From contig JAVGVS010000638.1 of NCBI GenBank assembly GCA_032718565.1, positions 1 through 64,000 of the forward strand: 64,000 nucleotides of DNA, in the 5' to 3' direction. Origin of the DNA: Distichodus sexfasciatus (Eukaryota > Chordata > Actinopteri > Characiformes > Distichodontidae). Under the pieces are notes generated by a model that was given only the letters and a program-made list of their open reading frames with translations, was not told the DNA's origin and made no database searches. This document shows positions 47,341 through 59,344 of this stretch, piece after piece. Both the position numbers and the translations under genes were made by a program. The stretch's first letter is position 1. Every line of letters begins with the position of its first letter.

Positions 47341-47642
47341 TACTATTTACATGTCTTTAAGAACAAATTTTAGGACAGTAATGAATTAAAATTATTGGTG
47401 AATGACGCATTGTTTTTAGGCAGCAGCCATAAAACTGCAGGAAACTATTGGTATCATTCACCAGTATTTTCCATACGTATTTTTCTTAAACTTGTTCTTA
47501 AGAAAGCATTTATGATGTCTTTGTAAACTGGTCAAAAATGTGTTCTGAAGAAAACTGGTGAATGTTGAGATCTTTGTAAAAGCTGCGCAAGTGGGTTTTA
47601 AGTGTACATTCCTTCCTAAGAACGGCTGGTGAACGAGTCCCA

Positions 47643-48710
47643 ATTTTATAAGAGTGAAAAGATTTCGTTTCATAATGAAAAGGGGAACCATGTGACTCTT
47701 GGCCACAACCTGGAACCACACTTCCTTTTTACCATAATAAACACACACACATGAACATACGCGCATTTCTTATTTTGGGCTCCATTAATCACGCAATTCA
47801 TACACGTTGAATTTTTCCGACCAAACAAGACACAAAAAATTGATGCAAAAATAAAATCTAGTAAACCTTCTCACGGTACAAACGTAAAAAGCACGGACAA
47901 TGGAACAGTGACACGACTGTAAAAATGAAACAAAACAAATAAGAATGCAGATGACACCATGGCCGGAAACCAAAAACTGAAATGGAAGCGGAGATTCGAA
48001 CAAGACCTGAGAAAAGTCATACAACAAAAAAAAAATTCAAGAACTGGAGGGGGGAGGACGGGGGACACGTCACGGCGTATGAGCAGGCGAAGGGGTAGGA
48101 GGGAAGGGGGTTTGGATGGGGGTGGGGTGGGTGTGCCTGTCAGCCTTGGCGCCTTGGAAGCAGCAGGTATTAACTCCACCCTCAGGGCGGGGCTGGGGTT
48201 CCTAGGGACAGCAAACACCATTTTCATCAACACCCTAAGAACCAGGGCTGCATTCAAGCCTTGGCAGCAAGCTCTAAATACATTCGAAAAATCTATTTCA
48301 TCTTAAACTTTTATTTATTTATTTTTTTAAGTGTAAACATAAAAATATTTTCCAATCCAAAAATTGCTGGCTAGATTAACGGGTCCAGCGGAAATTGACC
48401 GCTTATTGGCGATTGGTTAAGCGAAGAAACTCTCTGAAGCCTTTTACTGCCTGAATGCAATTCTTGGGAGGTAAGATCCCTAGTAAATCACTTCAAAGCC
48501 TGTTAGAAGCTTAACAGTTAATCACGGCAGGCCGAAGTCGCTAGAAGCTAAGCCAGCAATCAAGAATTAGGGCAGAACCAGAAACAAAAAAAAGGAAACT
48601 TTGTTCCCCAGTTAGTGCATACATACAGTCAAGTTATGTTAAAAAATAAATTAAAAAGGGAGGTTTAAAGAATCATGAATGGCCGTTTTTTATTCTTGAA
48701 AGACACTTAC
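47643..48710. other. ints10 intron, no recognised element
   Basis: Between the last two ints10 exons (46240 to 48711). It contains G-rich sequence at 48040-48220 with an open plus-strand frame that looks fortuitous. No known gene or repeat is recognised. Confidence 0.4.
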
Positions 48711-49184
48711 TTTATCAGCATCCCCTGATTGGGCAGTAACTCCAGTTGGACACGGCCCCCTTCCGTGGTACGGAGGTAAGCGAACTCCTCCAACATGTCG
48801 ATGTCTGGAGCGGCGGTCAAGGACTCTCAAAACCAAAATACACCGAAGTCTTTTCACAAAGATTCTGACGTTCACCAATGTTTTCTAATTTGAGATTTAT
48901 TTCTGGAGAAATAAACAGAGTCTACAAACGCTACACATGTTTACACAAAACAAGCTTATTAGGCTTTCTTCAGTTCTGCTGGTGTGTAATATTATACTAT
49001 TTAAATGTTTTAACATTCTAAAAATCTAGGCTAGTTGTTAGCGGAAAAAAGGAATGGAAGAGAAAATTTCAAATCATTCCTTGGTCAAAGTTAAATCTCT
49101 GTTTCAATTCCGCCAAAAACAGCCTCCAAAAAATTCTATTAAATTTATTTCCAATTCTAAGCAAACTACTTAACTGAAACATTT

Positions 49185-49575
49185 TATAGCATTTAGCAGA
49201 CGCCCCAGAACACACACCACAGCACAGCACAGCACAGTACAATCTAAACGCTTGACTCCTTGCATTTGACCCGTCCGTGAAGGAGCAGTGGGCAGCTAAC
49301 AAGCGCTCGGGGAGCAGTGCTTGGGGATTTGCAATTGCTCACCTTTTACCAGCCTGGATTCGGAATCCTTACTTATCTTCTGATCACGGGCGAGCACCTC
49401 ATCAAGACACCACCAACTGCTCCAGAGCGACTTACATTTCCTAATTTCAGGGACAGTTCCCCTGAGAGCAACTTAGGGTCAAGGATCTTGCTCAGGTAAC
49501 GCCAGAGGTTGGATTCGAACCCACAAGCTCTTGGCCCAAAGGCGAGTGTCCTACCACTAGGCCACCAGCACCCAA
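49185..49575 (-). mobile_element. SINE inserted into a second SINE (nested)
   Basis: Outer element: V-SINE-like. On the minus strand its tRNA-like head is at 49500-49573 (GGTGGCCTAGTGGTAGGACA, B box GGTTCGAATCC). Its tail 'GTAAGTCGCTCTGGA' is interrupted at about 49420 and resumes at 49203-49187 as 'GCGTCTGCTAAATGC'. Inner element: a minus-strand copy of the common tRNA SINE, about 49207-49420. The split falls in the middle of the known 'CGCTCTGGATAAGAGCGTCT' tail motif. Confidence 0.8.
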
Positions 49576-49724
49576 TACTATAAAACAATATTTAAAAGGC
49601 AAGGTATTGACATTTTCAAAAAGATAACTTAAAAAGTCTAAAAAGTTGAAAAAGTCATTTTTAAATAGTCAATTTAATTGACTTTTATTTATAAAGTGTA
49701 TTTAACTTTATTGATTTTGCCACT

Positions 49725-50010
49725 CAATGCGAGGGACTGAAGCCAACTGGGACTTGGGCGAGAGGCGGTGACTAAGTTCTGCATGCCACACATCTGCAGT
49801 GCGCACACTCTCACATGTATAACTTATGGGGCCAATTTCAAGTCACCAATCAACCTAAACTGTGTGTTTTTGGACTGTGGGAGAAAAAGCCACACAAACA
49901 CATGGAGAGCAGACAAACGCCACACAGAAAGACCCTATGTCAACCCGGGGATCAAACCCAGGACCATCTTTCTGTGAGGCGACAGCGCTAACCACTGTGC
50001 CGCCAACTGA
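49725..50010. mobile_element. Copy of the interspersed repeat seen at 41125-41745
   Basis: Shares 'ACTTATGGGGCCAATTTCAA', 'TTTTTGGACTGTGGGAG', 'GATCAAACCCAGGACC' and 'GTGAGGCGACAGCGCTAACC' with the copies upstream of the TLR gene. It lies in an ints10 intron. Confidence 0.75.
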
Positions 50011-50569
50011 AATGAACATCCATTTAAAATCATATTATAAATTGTCTTTGACTGTCTTCTGTCTTCTTGACTGTCTATTTAATACATTAGTTTTATCACT
50101 ATTACATATTACATTTTCTGGTTACTAAGTGCAAAACAAACTGGTATTAGTTATTATAAATAATTACATTTCAATATGAATTTATATTAGTTCACATCAC
50201 TTCATTAAGCTAAATAATCCAGCATCGTCCAAAAGCAGCATCTTCAGCCTCAGGAAAGGATACTGGTAACAGAAGGAAAAGTCTTTATATTGAAAACTAC
50301 CCTGGTCACAAATCTTGTCCACGGCCTTCAAGAAGAGAATCTCTCCCAGCGGCCAATCGTGCTGCAGCAGGACGATCACATGACCCAGGGCCAGGTCGTC
50401 CCTGCTGCTGTCGGCGAATGCTCGCAACTGAAGAAAAGAAGACAAGAGAGAAAGAACGTCACAATCCATACCAGGGGTTTTCAACCAGTGGTCCGCAGTT
50501 TCACAAAAAACCTTGAGATACTGCATCGCAATACATAAATATCAAAGTGAATTTCTAGCAGTGATTTTG

Positions 50570-50785
50570 AAAAGTGAGTGATTATTTGTCATTCTGAACA
50601 CAGCACAGCACAATGGAATGTGACCTCTGCATTTGACCCATCCTTGAAGTAGTTTTTTTATGGCAGCATCCAAGGGTCAGTGCTTGGGGACGATAACGTG
50701 CTTATGAGCCGGTCTGGGACTTGAACAGGCGACCTTCTGTTTACAGGGCCGTCTCCCTAATCCTAACACCACAGACCACTCCGAT
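50570..50785 (-). mobile_element. tRNA-derived SINE, ints10 intron copy
   Basis: Same family as at 25450-25700: 'GTGATTATTTGTCATTCTGA', 'GTGACCTCTGCATTTGACCC', 'CAGTGCTTGGGGACGATAAC' and a degraded head. Confidence 0.8.
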
Positions 50786-51711
50786 ATATGTACCGGAAAC
50801 TGAGATGAATAAGAGCTGTATTTGTATAAACAGAAAAGACAACCAACATGAGGATAAACACCAACAAACACTTCATAAAGAACCTGAGGCAAAACATGAC
50901 ACAAATAGGGTCCTGTGATTTTTGCGATGTGGAAAACTCGGGCGGAATCGCAGAATTCAACAAATAAAATGACATCCGTTGTAAAACGCGGAATGTCACA
51001 TAATTGGCTGATATCGGTGTGTGGGCAAAGCAAAGCAATGGTCTCTAATCAATTTTGGCCGCTGCAGCCCCCTGCACGTTACCTAAGCTGAGGCGTGGAC
51101 TCAGTTTTCTACACACAACGCACAGACACAGAGGGAAAACAATCTGTCATTATGCTAAGAGGCTGGAAACACCAAGTCTCAAAAAATTACGAATTCGACT
51201 GTTAGCGCTTAAGTTCAGAGCAGAACAATAACCAAATGGATTTTATGACTCGAGAACAACTCTTTGCACGCTTTTGCCAGCACACACGAGAAATCAAGTG
51301 CGCTCAAGAACATCAGTATCATCATTTCATAGTCAAAACTCACATCAGAACGCTTGCTTTGTAACAAAAAAATGAGTGTTTTGCTTGTTTACAGGTAAAT
51401 ATTTACTAAAGCAGAAAAATGTTCTTGAACCTCAGCACTTTTGTTGAAGTTGAATAACAGTCATTTAATGTGAAATGTTTTTCTATTGTATTGTTTTTTT
51501 TTCCCATCCACTCCACGAATAAATCTGATTATAACGTAAAACACAGAATTCAGAAGAATAAAAATGGAAAAAACGGAATTCAGGAAAAAATTAAACGGAA
51601 TTTAGGAAAAAACAAAACAGATTTCATAGGGCCCTACACACTAATTCCATTTCTGGACAGCCAGTGGGGCAACGGGATGACGGAAAAGCAATGTGTGCTG
51701 ATGGGTGTGTA

Positions 51712-51712
<1 letters not shown>

Positions 51713-51745
<33 letters not shown>
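51713..51745. repeat. (GT)n microsatellite
   Basis: GT run lying only about 10 bases 3' (in the gene direction) of the ints10 exon 51755-51833. Confidence 0.95.
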
Positions 51746-51749
<4 letters not shown>

Positions 51750-52611
51750 GGCACCTTGAAGCAGGCCAACATGAGCTGCAAACAGAAGGGCAGGATGTCT
51801 TTGTTGGTGCAGGGAATGAAGTCTTGCACACCCCTGGAAACAGGAAATAACAGCTATCAAGAGAGAGGAAGTGAGAGGTTCATAATCACGGGATTGTAGC
51901 GGCACAAAACGCCCTTAAAATGACAAACCACAACGAAAACAGCCACCACGAAAAAAACTCACGATTTTAAGATCTGCTGTTCAATTCCATTATCGCGTTC
52001 AAAAACAAATTAAATAGAATTTCAAAGTAAATACTGAATCTAAAACATTACTTTTGTATTTATCTGTAATTAAGTTACTGTCACTATCAATATTAATTCA
52101 AAATATTGCCATTAACTAATTAACTTAAACTTGTTTACAACAATGTTCCTTTAATAATTTCAAGGGTTTATTGGTTTAAAAGTAACCTTTTATCTGCAGA
52201 TGTTGGGATTATACATCTTAGTGCTTTAACGTCATTTACAGGTTCATTCACACATCGTTTTAGGAGTTAAACGGCTACCGTGAATTCGCTACACTAAGGC
52301 CCTGAGTTTTTATTAGAGTTTGTACACCAAATTCAAGGCCCACGGCGCTCGCTGGGAGGTAATACGCGGAAGTTAATGGATGATGGATGGATGGTAACTT
52401 TTATATTTCGGAATGTGACGTTTAATAAGCCAACTTCGTCGCTTTTCCTGAGATCCCTCTTTTCTTGTAATCTTGAGAAAATCAAGTTCATTATAAATCG
52501 TGATTTTCATCCGTGATCTGCACCAGGTTTAGTATCCTGGCAATACGTCATTATCACGAGCTAACACGTCTTTTTTTTCTTTGATCATGGACTGTCACAA
52601 GCTGAAAAAGT

Positions 52612-53775
52612 AGGGCTGGCGATATGGACCAAAAAATCATATCTCGATATTTTTGGTAAATGGCGTATATATTTATATATATCTCGGAGCATTATTTTGG
52701 GTGAAGTAATAATAACAAAAACAATTCTTGGGGTCAAAGCCACATGTACCAACTTCGTCACGGCACTAACTGGTCACTTTTTATTAAAAAAACAAACTAA
52801 AATATATATTGAATAAAAAATGCTTCTTGATTAAAAATAAAGTGTAAAATATAACAGATACAGAGTAAAAGAACGAAAGTGCAAAAGTGTTTCTTTACAA
52901 TAACTACAAACAACAAAACTGGACTGAATAAAATTGTTCAACCCTGGTCAGTGTGTCTCAGTATCTTCAAATAACAAGTCAAATATTGAGAAAATAAATA
53001 ACAAGCTTAGGGCCTAAGAAAAAAAGTTGGTGGTCAGTTGAGTCTATGGACGGTAGGGATTTTTTCCAGTGGCAGCAAGGGATGGGAAAATTTATTTTAT
53101 TGTTTATTTTCCTTACAGCAGTGGGATAAAGTTATTTTTCATAACAGTGCTCTACCTGTGTGGCTACCACATCAATGCCAAAAACTAGAGGTAAAAATGG
53201 CTTTGTGCAAAAAAATCACATGAATTCCCCAAAGTCGTGACAAGAAATGTGAAACTCGAGAGCACAAAATGAAGAATCGGGTGCGCGGCCAGATAATATT
53301 ATGCTTAAGCTCTATTTTTGCTCGCGAATGATTTTTTCCTCGATGTGTTAAATGGCCTTGCACGCAAAGTAGGTTACCGACGAGCAGCTTTTTTTCTCAA
53401 GTGAGATTTTTTCGTGCTTATTAAACGTGTAAGACCTAACTGTTAAATTATTATTATTATAAGGTCGACAAACTATAACTTATGCTATCTACCTGCCGCT
53501 GTTCTCTTCTCCGGCCATTCGTAATCTACTTGCACGCGAAGGCCATTTAACACATCGAGAGGAAAAAGACTGAGGAGTGAAATATATAGTTTGCACGCAA
53601 TATTATCACAACCACGCACTCGACTCTTAATTTTGTGCTCTCAAGTTTCACATTTGCGCTATGACTTAGTATAATTTTATCAAGAAATAAAACTATATCG
53701 AGGAGCAAACGACATTGTGTAATCTCTAGATCTCGATGCAACATATCGATATTTTTAAAAAACTCGATATATCAA
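52612..53775. mobile_element. Possible hAT-related remnant
   Basis: Starts TAGGGCTGGCGATATGGACC, a common beginning of fish hAT-type elements, with 'ATATCTCGATATTTTTGG' following. Near 53730-53775 'CATATCGATATTTTTAAAAA' resembles the inverted counterpart. The interior (53170-53740) has inverted pieces around 'GGCCTTGCACGCAAA' and 'TTTGCACGCAA'. Boundaries are uncertain. Confidence 0.4.
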
Positions 53776-54860
53776 CGCAGTCTCTATGAAGAAGTAGTAT
53801 GTCTATTGGTGCTACAGGATTATCAGTGTTTGTCACTTGAGAAGGAAGCGCACACATTTGCCATCGGTAAAATAAAAGTGATCCTGGTCAGTATATATAT
53901 ATATACATATATATATACACATATGGTCAGTTCCAGTGCCAGCCACATATAGGGCCTGGGACGCGTCATTCATATTCAACTGTGTGGGATAGTTTAGTTC
54001 CCATCCCTAGGACTAATAATTGTCCACCTGTCTGCCAGGTATGTGTTCTAACTTGAGACAGATTCATTTAAGAAAAACATATGGTCAACATGCATTTATA
54101 CCATTATATACGCATTTAATCTTAATCATAAAGCACATCTCATACTTATGTTAATAAAATATTAAGGACTTGATGGCGTTCTTACAAATGTTGTTTTACA
54201 GAGATCAGCAGGAAAAAAAATGACTCGGGATCACAAGAAAACGTGAAAATAAAGCCTACGTACTTCTGTAATATAGAAATTCCCACCGCTCCACTCACAC
54301 GCTCATTTACGGAGCCGTAACTCATTGGCTAGCTATGAAGTGGGCTGATGGCTACTCTTAAATTTTGAGTAGCAGGAAATCACTAATGTTACAGTTCACA
54401 GGTTACAAACGCTGGCTTCTACTTCTACATTAGCTTATAATTAGCAGTTAGCATACACAAATCATCCCAGCATTGGTCTCGGTCTGACGCTGAGCGCGTG
54501 AATGGGTGGGAGTCACACTGACCGACGTACAAGCACACATTCACGCGACTCACACAAACCCCATCAGGGAGCGCGGTTTCATTTTGAAGCCGACTTATTT
54601 TACTTCTCTCCATTGAATAAATAATCTACTGAGTGAGACAACTGTGTGGTAAAATATTTCAAGCTTTTTTCAGCACTTTATCAAAAATACAAGCATTTTC
54701 CAAACCTTAAAAACACAACATTAAAATTCAAGCTTTTTTTAAGGATTTCAAGCATCCACACGAATCCTGTTTTTATAAGTGTACAGTTACAATTTGCAAA
54801 AACAATAAAACAAAAATATTTTTAAAATCCTGTACCACTTACAACTAGGGTCTTTGAAGA
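53776..54860. other. ints10 intron, no recognised element
   Basis: AT-rich intron sequence with a short TA-rich tract at about 53895-53925. Nothing else is recognised. Confidence 0.4.
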
Positions 54861-54865
54861 CCCAT

Positions 54866-54905
54866 TTCCAATCAGGAATAATCTCCAGATTATTCCTGAT
54901 TGGAA
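54866..54905. repeat. Perfect 17-bp inverted repeat (hairpin) with partial re-duplication
   Basis: Arms 54866-54882 and 54889-54905 are exact reverse complements (TTCCAATCAGGAATAAT) around the 6-base loop CTCCAG. The left arm plus loop is then copied again at 54913-54933 (AATCAGGAATAATCTCCAGA). Confidence 0.95.
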
Positions 54906-55493
54906 TAATCAGGAATCAGGAATAATCTCCAGATGTATCTATTATTCTACCAAATTAAAACAATAACGAAGTAAAAAATAAGACCTCCGCCAACTGTATT
55001 TTGGACTTTTGCAGTTTAAGGCCTTATTTTCTGACCGATATGAAACCGTAATATGCCCATATACACTGGATTAAATATGAATGAGATGTTTGAAAGGTCA
55101 CTACGTATTTGAAATTGGAGAAATGTTTTATAATACCACAGAACTGGAAAACATAATAATGTCTATGGTTTGAAGAGAAAATGAAGGTGGACAGACGCAC
55201 CTTTCCTGGGTTTGTTCCTGCTCCTGCCCTGCTCCTCGCTACACTTTGTAGCTTCATGATTCTGAGGCACCAGACCACTCACAACCTCCAGCACCTTCTC
55301 ACAAGCCAGCTGTCAAACACAGGGGATTAATATACACCTATCCATATGCGGCAGCCTAAAATAACGCTCCGAATGCGCATATAAAATCGTCAAATAACAG
55401 GAGACATAAGCGCTTAATTGGCTTCTACACTGAGTCAAAGTCAAATCCTTCAAAACATAAAATAGACAACACTTCCTTCATTTCAAGCAGTGC

Positions 55494-55630
55494 TGCAACG
55501 ACTAGTCGACGTAATCAACAACGTCGTCCAGAAAAATTTACAGACGGGAAATTTAAGCATCAACATAAAATACAGTACGATTGTTCTAGTGGGCGTCGTC
55601 GATTCTTTTGACTAATTGTTGCAGCCCTAA
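55494..55630. mobile_element. Short hAT-type MITE with GCTGCAACGACTAGTC ends
   Basis: Left end CAGTGCTGCAACGACTAGTC. Right end, reverse-complemented, TTAGGGCTGCAACAATTAGTC-like. The ends and the tiny size (about 137 bp) fit a well-known class of fish MITEs. No target duplication survives. Confidence 0.6.
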
Positions 55631-55645
55631 CAAACACACACGCGG

Positions 55646-56237
55646 TGACTTCCACGCAAAACTAGTCGCTGGTCGTGCAACGGAGGTTTTCGAGAAAAAC
55701 AAGCGTTTATGTTGCGTGGGGTAAAATTTTGATTTTTTAGTTTTAGTGTTTTGAATCAGTGGAAGGTCTATACTGTACTGTTGTGAATCAATTTCGCTGC
55801 AAAACTTGCTCTTCCACTCTAAAATGTGACTTTCTTTGAGGTGAGGAATTCAATTCCAGCAGAATGTTAAAAGTTTGGTTTTTGACCGATTTAATTTCAT
55901 TATTTACGCTTAAATCCACTGGGTTGACTAGCGGAAGATATTTCGCGGAATCCATCTCCGTCTCCCGAGTTCAGTAGGCTATCCGTATGGCTGTGAATGG
56001 CTGTAAATGCAAACGTAGCCGCGACCGTAAAAAGTGTCTGTGAGTGCTACAGCTTATAGTCAACTTCTCCGCTTTCACTTGCCGTGACAAGAGAAACCCG
56101 ACTCCTTTGAATGTTGAGATCTCAGTCATATGTCGTCCGATTCACTCCATATAGGTATCGATTTGAAGCTTTGCGAAACATAACAACTCAATTGAAAAAT
56201 TTATGCATAAGCTTTACTGGTTTTATTGCGAGGGTCA
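55646..56237. mobile_element. Inverted-end element, copy A
   Basis: About 590 bp, matching the element at 59345-59954 along its whole length (GTTTATGTTGCGTGGGGTAA, CAGTGGAAGGTCTATACTGT, 'ATCTCAGTCATATGTCGTCC'). Its left end is mutated; its right end is GAGGGTCA. A Tc1-like remnant follows 12 bases later. Confidence 0.8.
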
Positions 56238-56248
56238 CATATATATAA

Positions 56249-57064
56249 TACTACCGTCAAAAGTTGTAGAACAATTCCCCAATTTTTTCCAGTTATCTAT
56301 TGTAATATGTCGCTCAAGTCTGTCCAAAGAGAATGGGCACAAAGGTGGTGAACTACCAGAGGTTTAAAAAAGGTAATTTACCTAAACTAAAAAATAATGT
56401 ACACTTCAGAATTATACAAGAAGGCTTTTTTCAGGGAACACAAAATGGGTTAATTTAAAGCTGTTCTGCGGCATTGGAGGTTCAGGAGGTTTTGCTGGAT
56501 CCGGGGTCGGTGACTTGTACAGAGTGAGAGGCACCCTGAACCAAAAAAGCCTTACTACAGCATTCTGCACATGCAATACCCTCTGGTATGCCCTAGTTGG
56601 TCAGGGGTTCATCCTACAGCAAGGTAATGACCCAAAACATAAGTCCAAGCTATGCCAGAACTACCTCAGGAAAAAAAAGAACAAGAGGGTAAGCTTGAAA
56701 ACATGGAGTAGCCAGCACGGCCCACTTAAACCCCATCGAGCTGGTTTGGGATGGAACTGGACAGAAGAGTGAGCGTGTCACCTTAAGCAAGCGCCTACAG
56801 ATTGCAAACTTCTGCAACACATATGGGAAGAACTTTCTGAAGAATATCTTGACCACAAAGAAAGCCACGCAGTGTGTTCAGCTAAGAGTATCTGCCAAAG
56901 GTGGCTACTTGATGAGTCAAAAGTTTACCACATTTTGGTCTATAATTGATACCATGATTTATTTTTAACTCCAATTCAGAATGCAATGAGATTTTAAACT
57001 GAATAATTTTCAATAAAAAACTGGAAAAATTGGGGAAAAATTTTAAAACGTTTGACCGGTAGTG
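56249..57064 (+). mobile_element. Tc1-like transposon remnant
   Basis: Left end CTACCGTCAAAAGTTGTAGA. Right end, reverse-complemented, CACTACCGGTCAAACG, next to TA. The plus strand keeps pieces of a DDE transposase: GFILQQGNDPKHKSKLCQNY (normally LQQDNDPKH), then LNPIELVWDELDRRV-like text after a frameshift. Large parts are deleted, so it is inactive. It lies in an ints10 intron. Confidence 0.88.
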
Positions 57065-58320
57065 TACATACAGTATAATATATGAATGATAGGTTTGTTT
57101 TACCCGGTGTTCTCCGAGTGCATAGTGGCAGGACGCTAGCTGGATTACAGCTCTGTGTGTCTCCAGGTTGGATGACAGTGTGTTCTAGCTGTGCTGGGGC
57201 TGTAGAGTGGAAATTCAGTACCAGACTGGCCAGAGCTTCCTATACTGGACCCTAAAACACACACAAAATAAACAAGTCTTACCAATAATAAAACTACAAG
57301 AGCGCCTGGAACAGAACCTAATAAACACTGTGTTGCTCCATAGTGTGACGCGGCCTCGCAGTGTTCTGGTGGACAACCTACACTATGACAACATTCATAA
57401 CTCCGAATGTTTATTTTTGTATTTTATCAGCCTTTACCTGCAACAAGCCAATACCACCAGCGTTTTTCCATTTATCTTTTCGAAATCAACAGCAATGACA
57501 GATCTCAGGTTCAGATCATCACGCCTAATGGCAATAAAACATTACTATTAAAACATCATACACTTTACAAATAATATCGAAGATGAAGCTCGTCAACTGG
57601 CGACAAATCTGTTGTAACAAACAACAGAACAAAGTGTCTGTTCTTGCATTTCACGAAATAAAAATCCTTAACATCACTGCCATCTCTTAAATGTTTGTTA
57701 TTCAGAACTCAATACAAAAGTTATACTGTACAATAAATAACTGAAAAGGAACTATAACAAATATTGATTCATGACATTCTATAATTACGATATTGTTACA
57801 GTTTTGACAATAATTTCACATCGATTTTTACTTACTATGTAATATCCTTTTCTTGTTATTAAAGGACTGGTAATTACTGGTAAAAACGTACCTGATATAT
57901 GATCATATCAGTGAGGAATATTCGAAACCACAACCAGGTCTCCGTTTTCCAAGCTGAGCAAATCTTACCGAATTCTGCAACAGATTAATTAAGTTAACCA
58001 TTTTAGAGTAATGTAACATTCAACATATACAATTAGTAAAATCCCCTCGTACACAAAGATACTGTCTAAAGATACTGAGGTGTCTAAAATGTATACACAC
58101 ACACAACACACACACAACCTGATTCCAGCATCTCGTGGGAGTGTAGAAGATCCCAGCCTTCCCTTGCCGTTCCGAAAAATGTTCCAACGTTTCCGTCCAT
58201 CCCGGCATTTCTGTCTTATTAACCAGAACGTACCTTCCTCTTCCTTTAAGAGCGTCCTCATCATCAGAACTCTACACACACAAAAATACCCTTTACTCCA
58301 TATATAGAAAGCTTTTCTAT

Positions 58321-58349
58321 GTACACACACACACACACACACACACACG
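58321..58349. repeat. (CA)n microsatellite
   Basis: About 29 bases of CA, close upstream (gene direction) of the ints10 exon 58119-58271. Confidence 0.95.
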
Positions 58350-58654
58350 GGCCACAGTATCAATATTTTAAGATACACTCGCTATCTGCAGGCATCGCCC
58401 CATGTCCTCTATACCCTCACAAACAGCACTGCGTAGGGCTGCTCGACTACAACAAAAATCATAATCACTATTTTTTAGACCAACACTGAGATCACCATTG
58501 TTTTCGGACACAGACTACTTAGTGATTAAGTGGTCGAATAAATCTGTTGTGTCGCTTTGTGGTGCCGAATCTGGCTCTGCACAACTACAGCAAATTATTT
58601 GCTGCCTTTGTAAATTCTGTTGCTCACTGTAAAATTGTAAAAATGACTGGAAAG

Positions 58655-58895
58655 TGAAAGGAGTGATTATTTGTCATTGTGAATACACTCACAGCACAGC
58701 ACACAGCAAAAATGCTAACCAAAATGTGAGCTCTATGCTTGACCCATCCGAAGGAGCAGGGCAGCTAACAACGATAGCGCCTGGGAGCAGCGCTAGACTG
58801 CATTTGCTCATGAGTACCTCACTGTACCTCACCGCCCTGATTCAAACTGATCACGGGATCAATACACCACCGCTACGCCCACCAACTGATGACTA
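58655..58895 (-). mobile_element. tRNA-derived SINE, diverged copy
   Basis: 'GTGATTATTTGTCATTGTGA' tail, 'CACAGCACAGCACACAG', 'TTGACCCATCCGAAGGAGCA' and a degraded head ending 'ACGCCCACCAACTG'. Confidence 0.75.
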
Positions 58896-59344
58896 TTTTA
58901 CCCTTTCTGCCGACCTGGCGTGTCTGCAACTGGGCTTTTCTGCATCACGTAACGCTGCAGTCCTTTATCATGTGACGTAAAACGGGGCACATATCAGTAC
59001 GAGATACAAACACGTTGCGTTTTTCCCTCTCGATGATCATTTTTTCATAATCGTGGGAAGCCATTATCGCGGTTGGAATCTGACGGCTTGAGGTGCTCAC
59101 CACCGTTTTCTCTCGTCCGTCTGCGAGTTTGCGCTATTTGTGTGAGTGTTTGCCGCCCGTCCTCTCCACCTCGGCGTCATGAACACGCTTAGATATGTCC
59201 TCTACCAGCACCCACGGAGTCGAGCCCAGGGAGTTATGACCTGAAACAAAATATGCAGGTGATACTGTATTTTACCTTGTATTCGGTATAAAGTGTACCG
59301 GTGAAAAGTCATAAACAAATACATAAATCCTGGATCTTTATTTA

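Larger units (their letters stand above)
46323..47642. mobile_element. Possible disrupted inverted-end element holding two hAT copies
   Basis: 46326-46345 reads GGCCCCATTTACCAACTGCT. The right side at about 47615-47642, reverse-complemented, reads TGGGACTCGTTCACCAGCCG. A similar end, GGGCTCGTTCACCAACTGAA, is present at 9326. Two hAT-like elements lie between. The outer pair is weak evidence because the arms are short and diverged. Confidence 0.4.

Noticed and set aside
47959..48306. Plus-strand open frame of 115 codons starting MAGNQKLKWKRRFEQ
   Set aside because: Low-complexity Arg/Gly-rich composition in a G-rich intron patch, no recognisable domain, and antisense to ints10. It is probably fortuitous.
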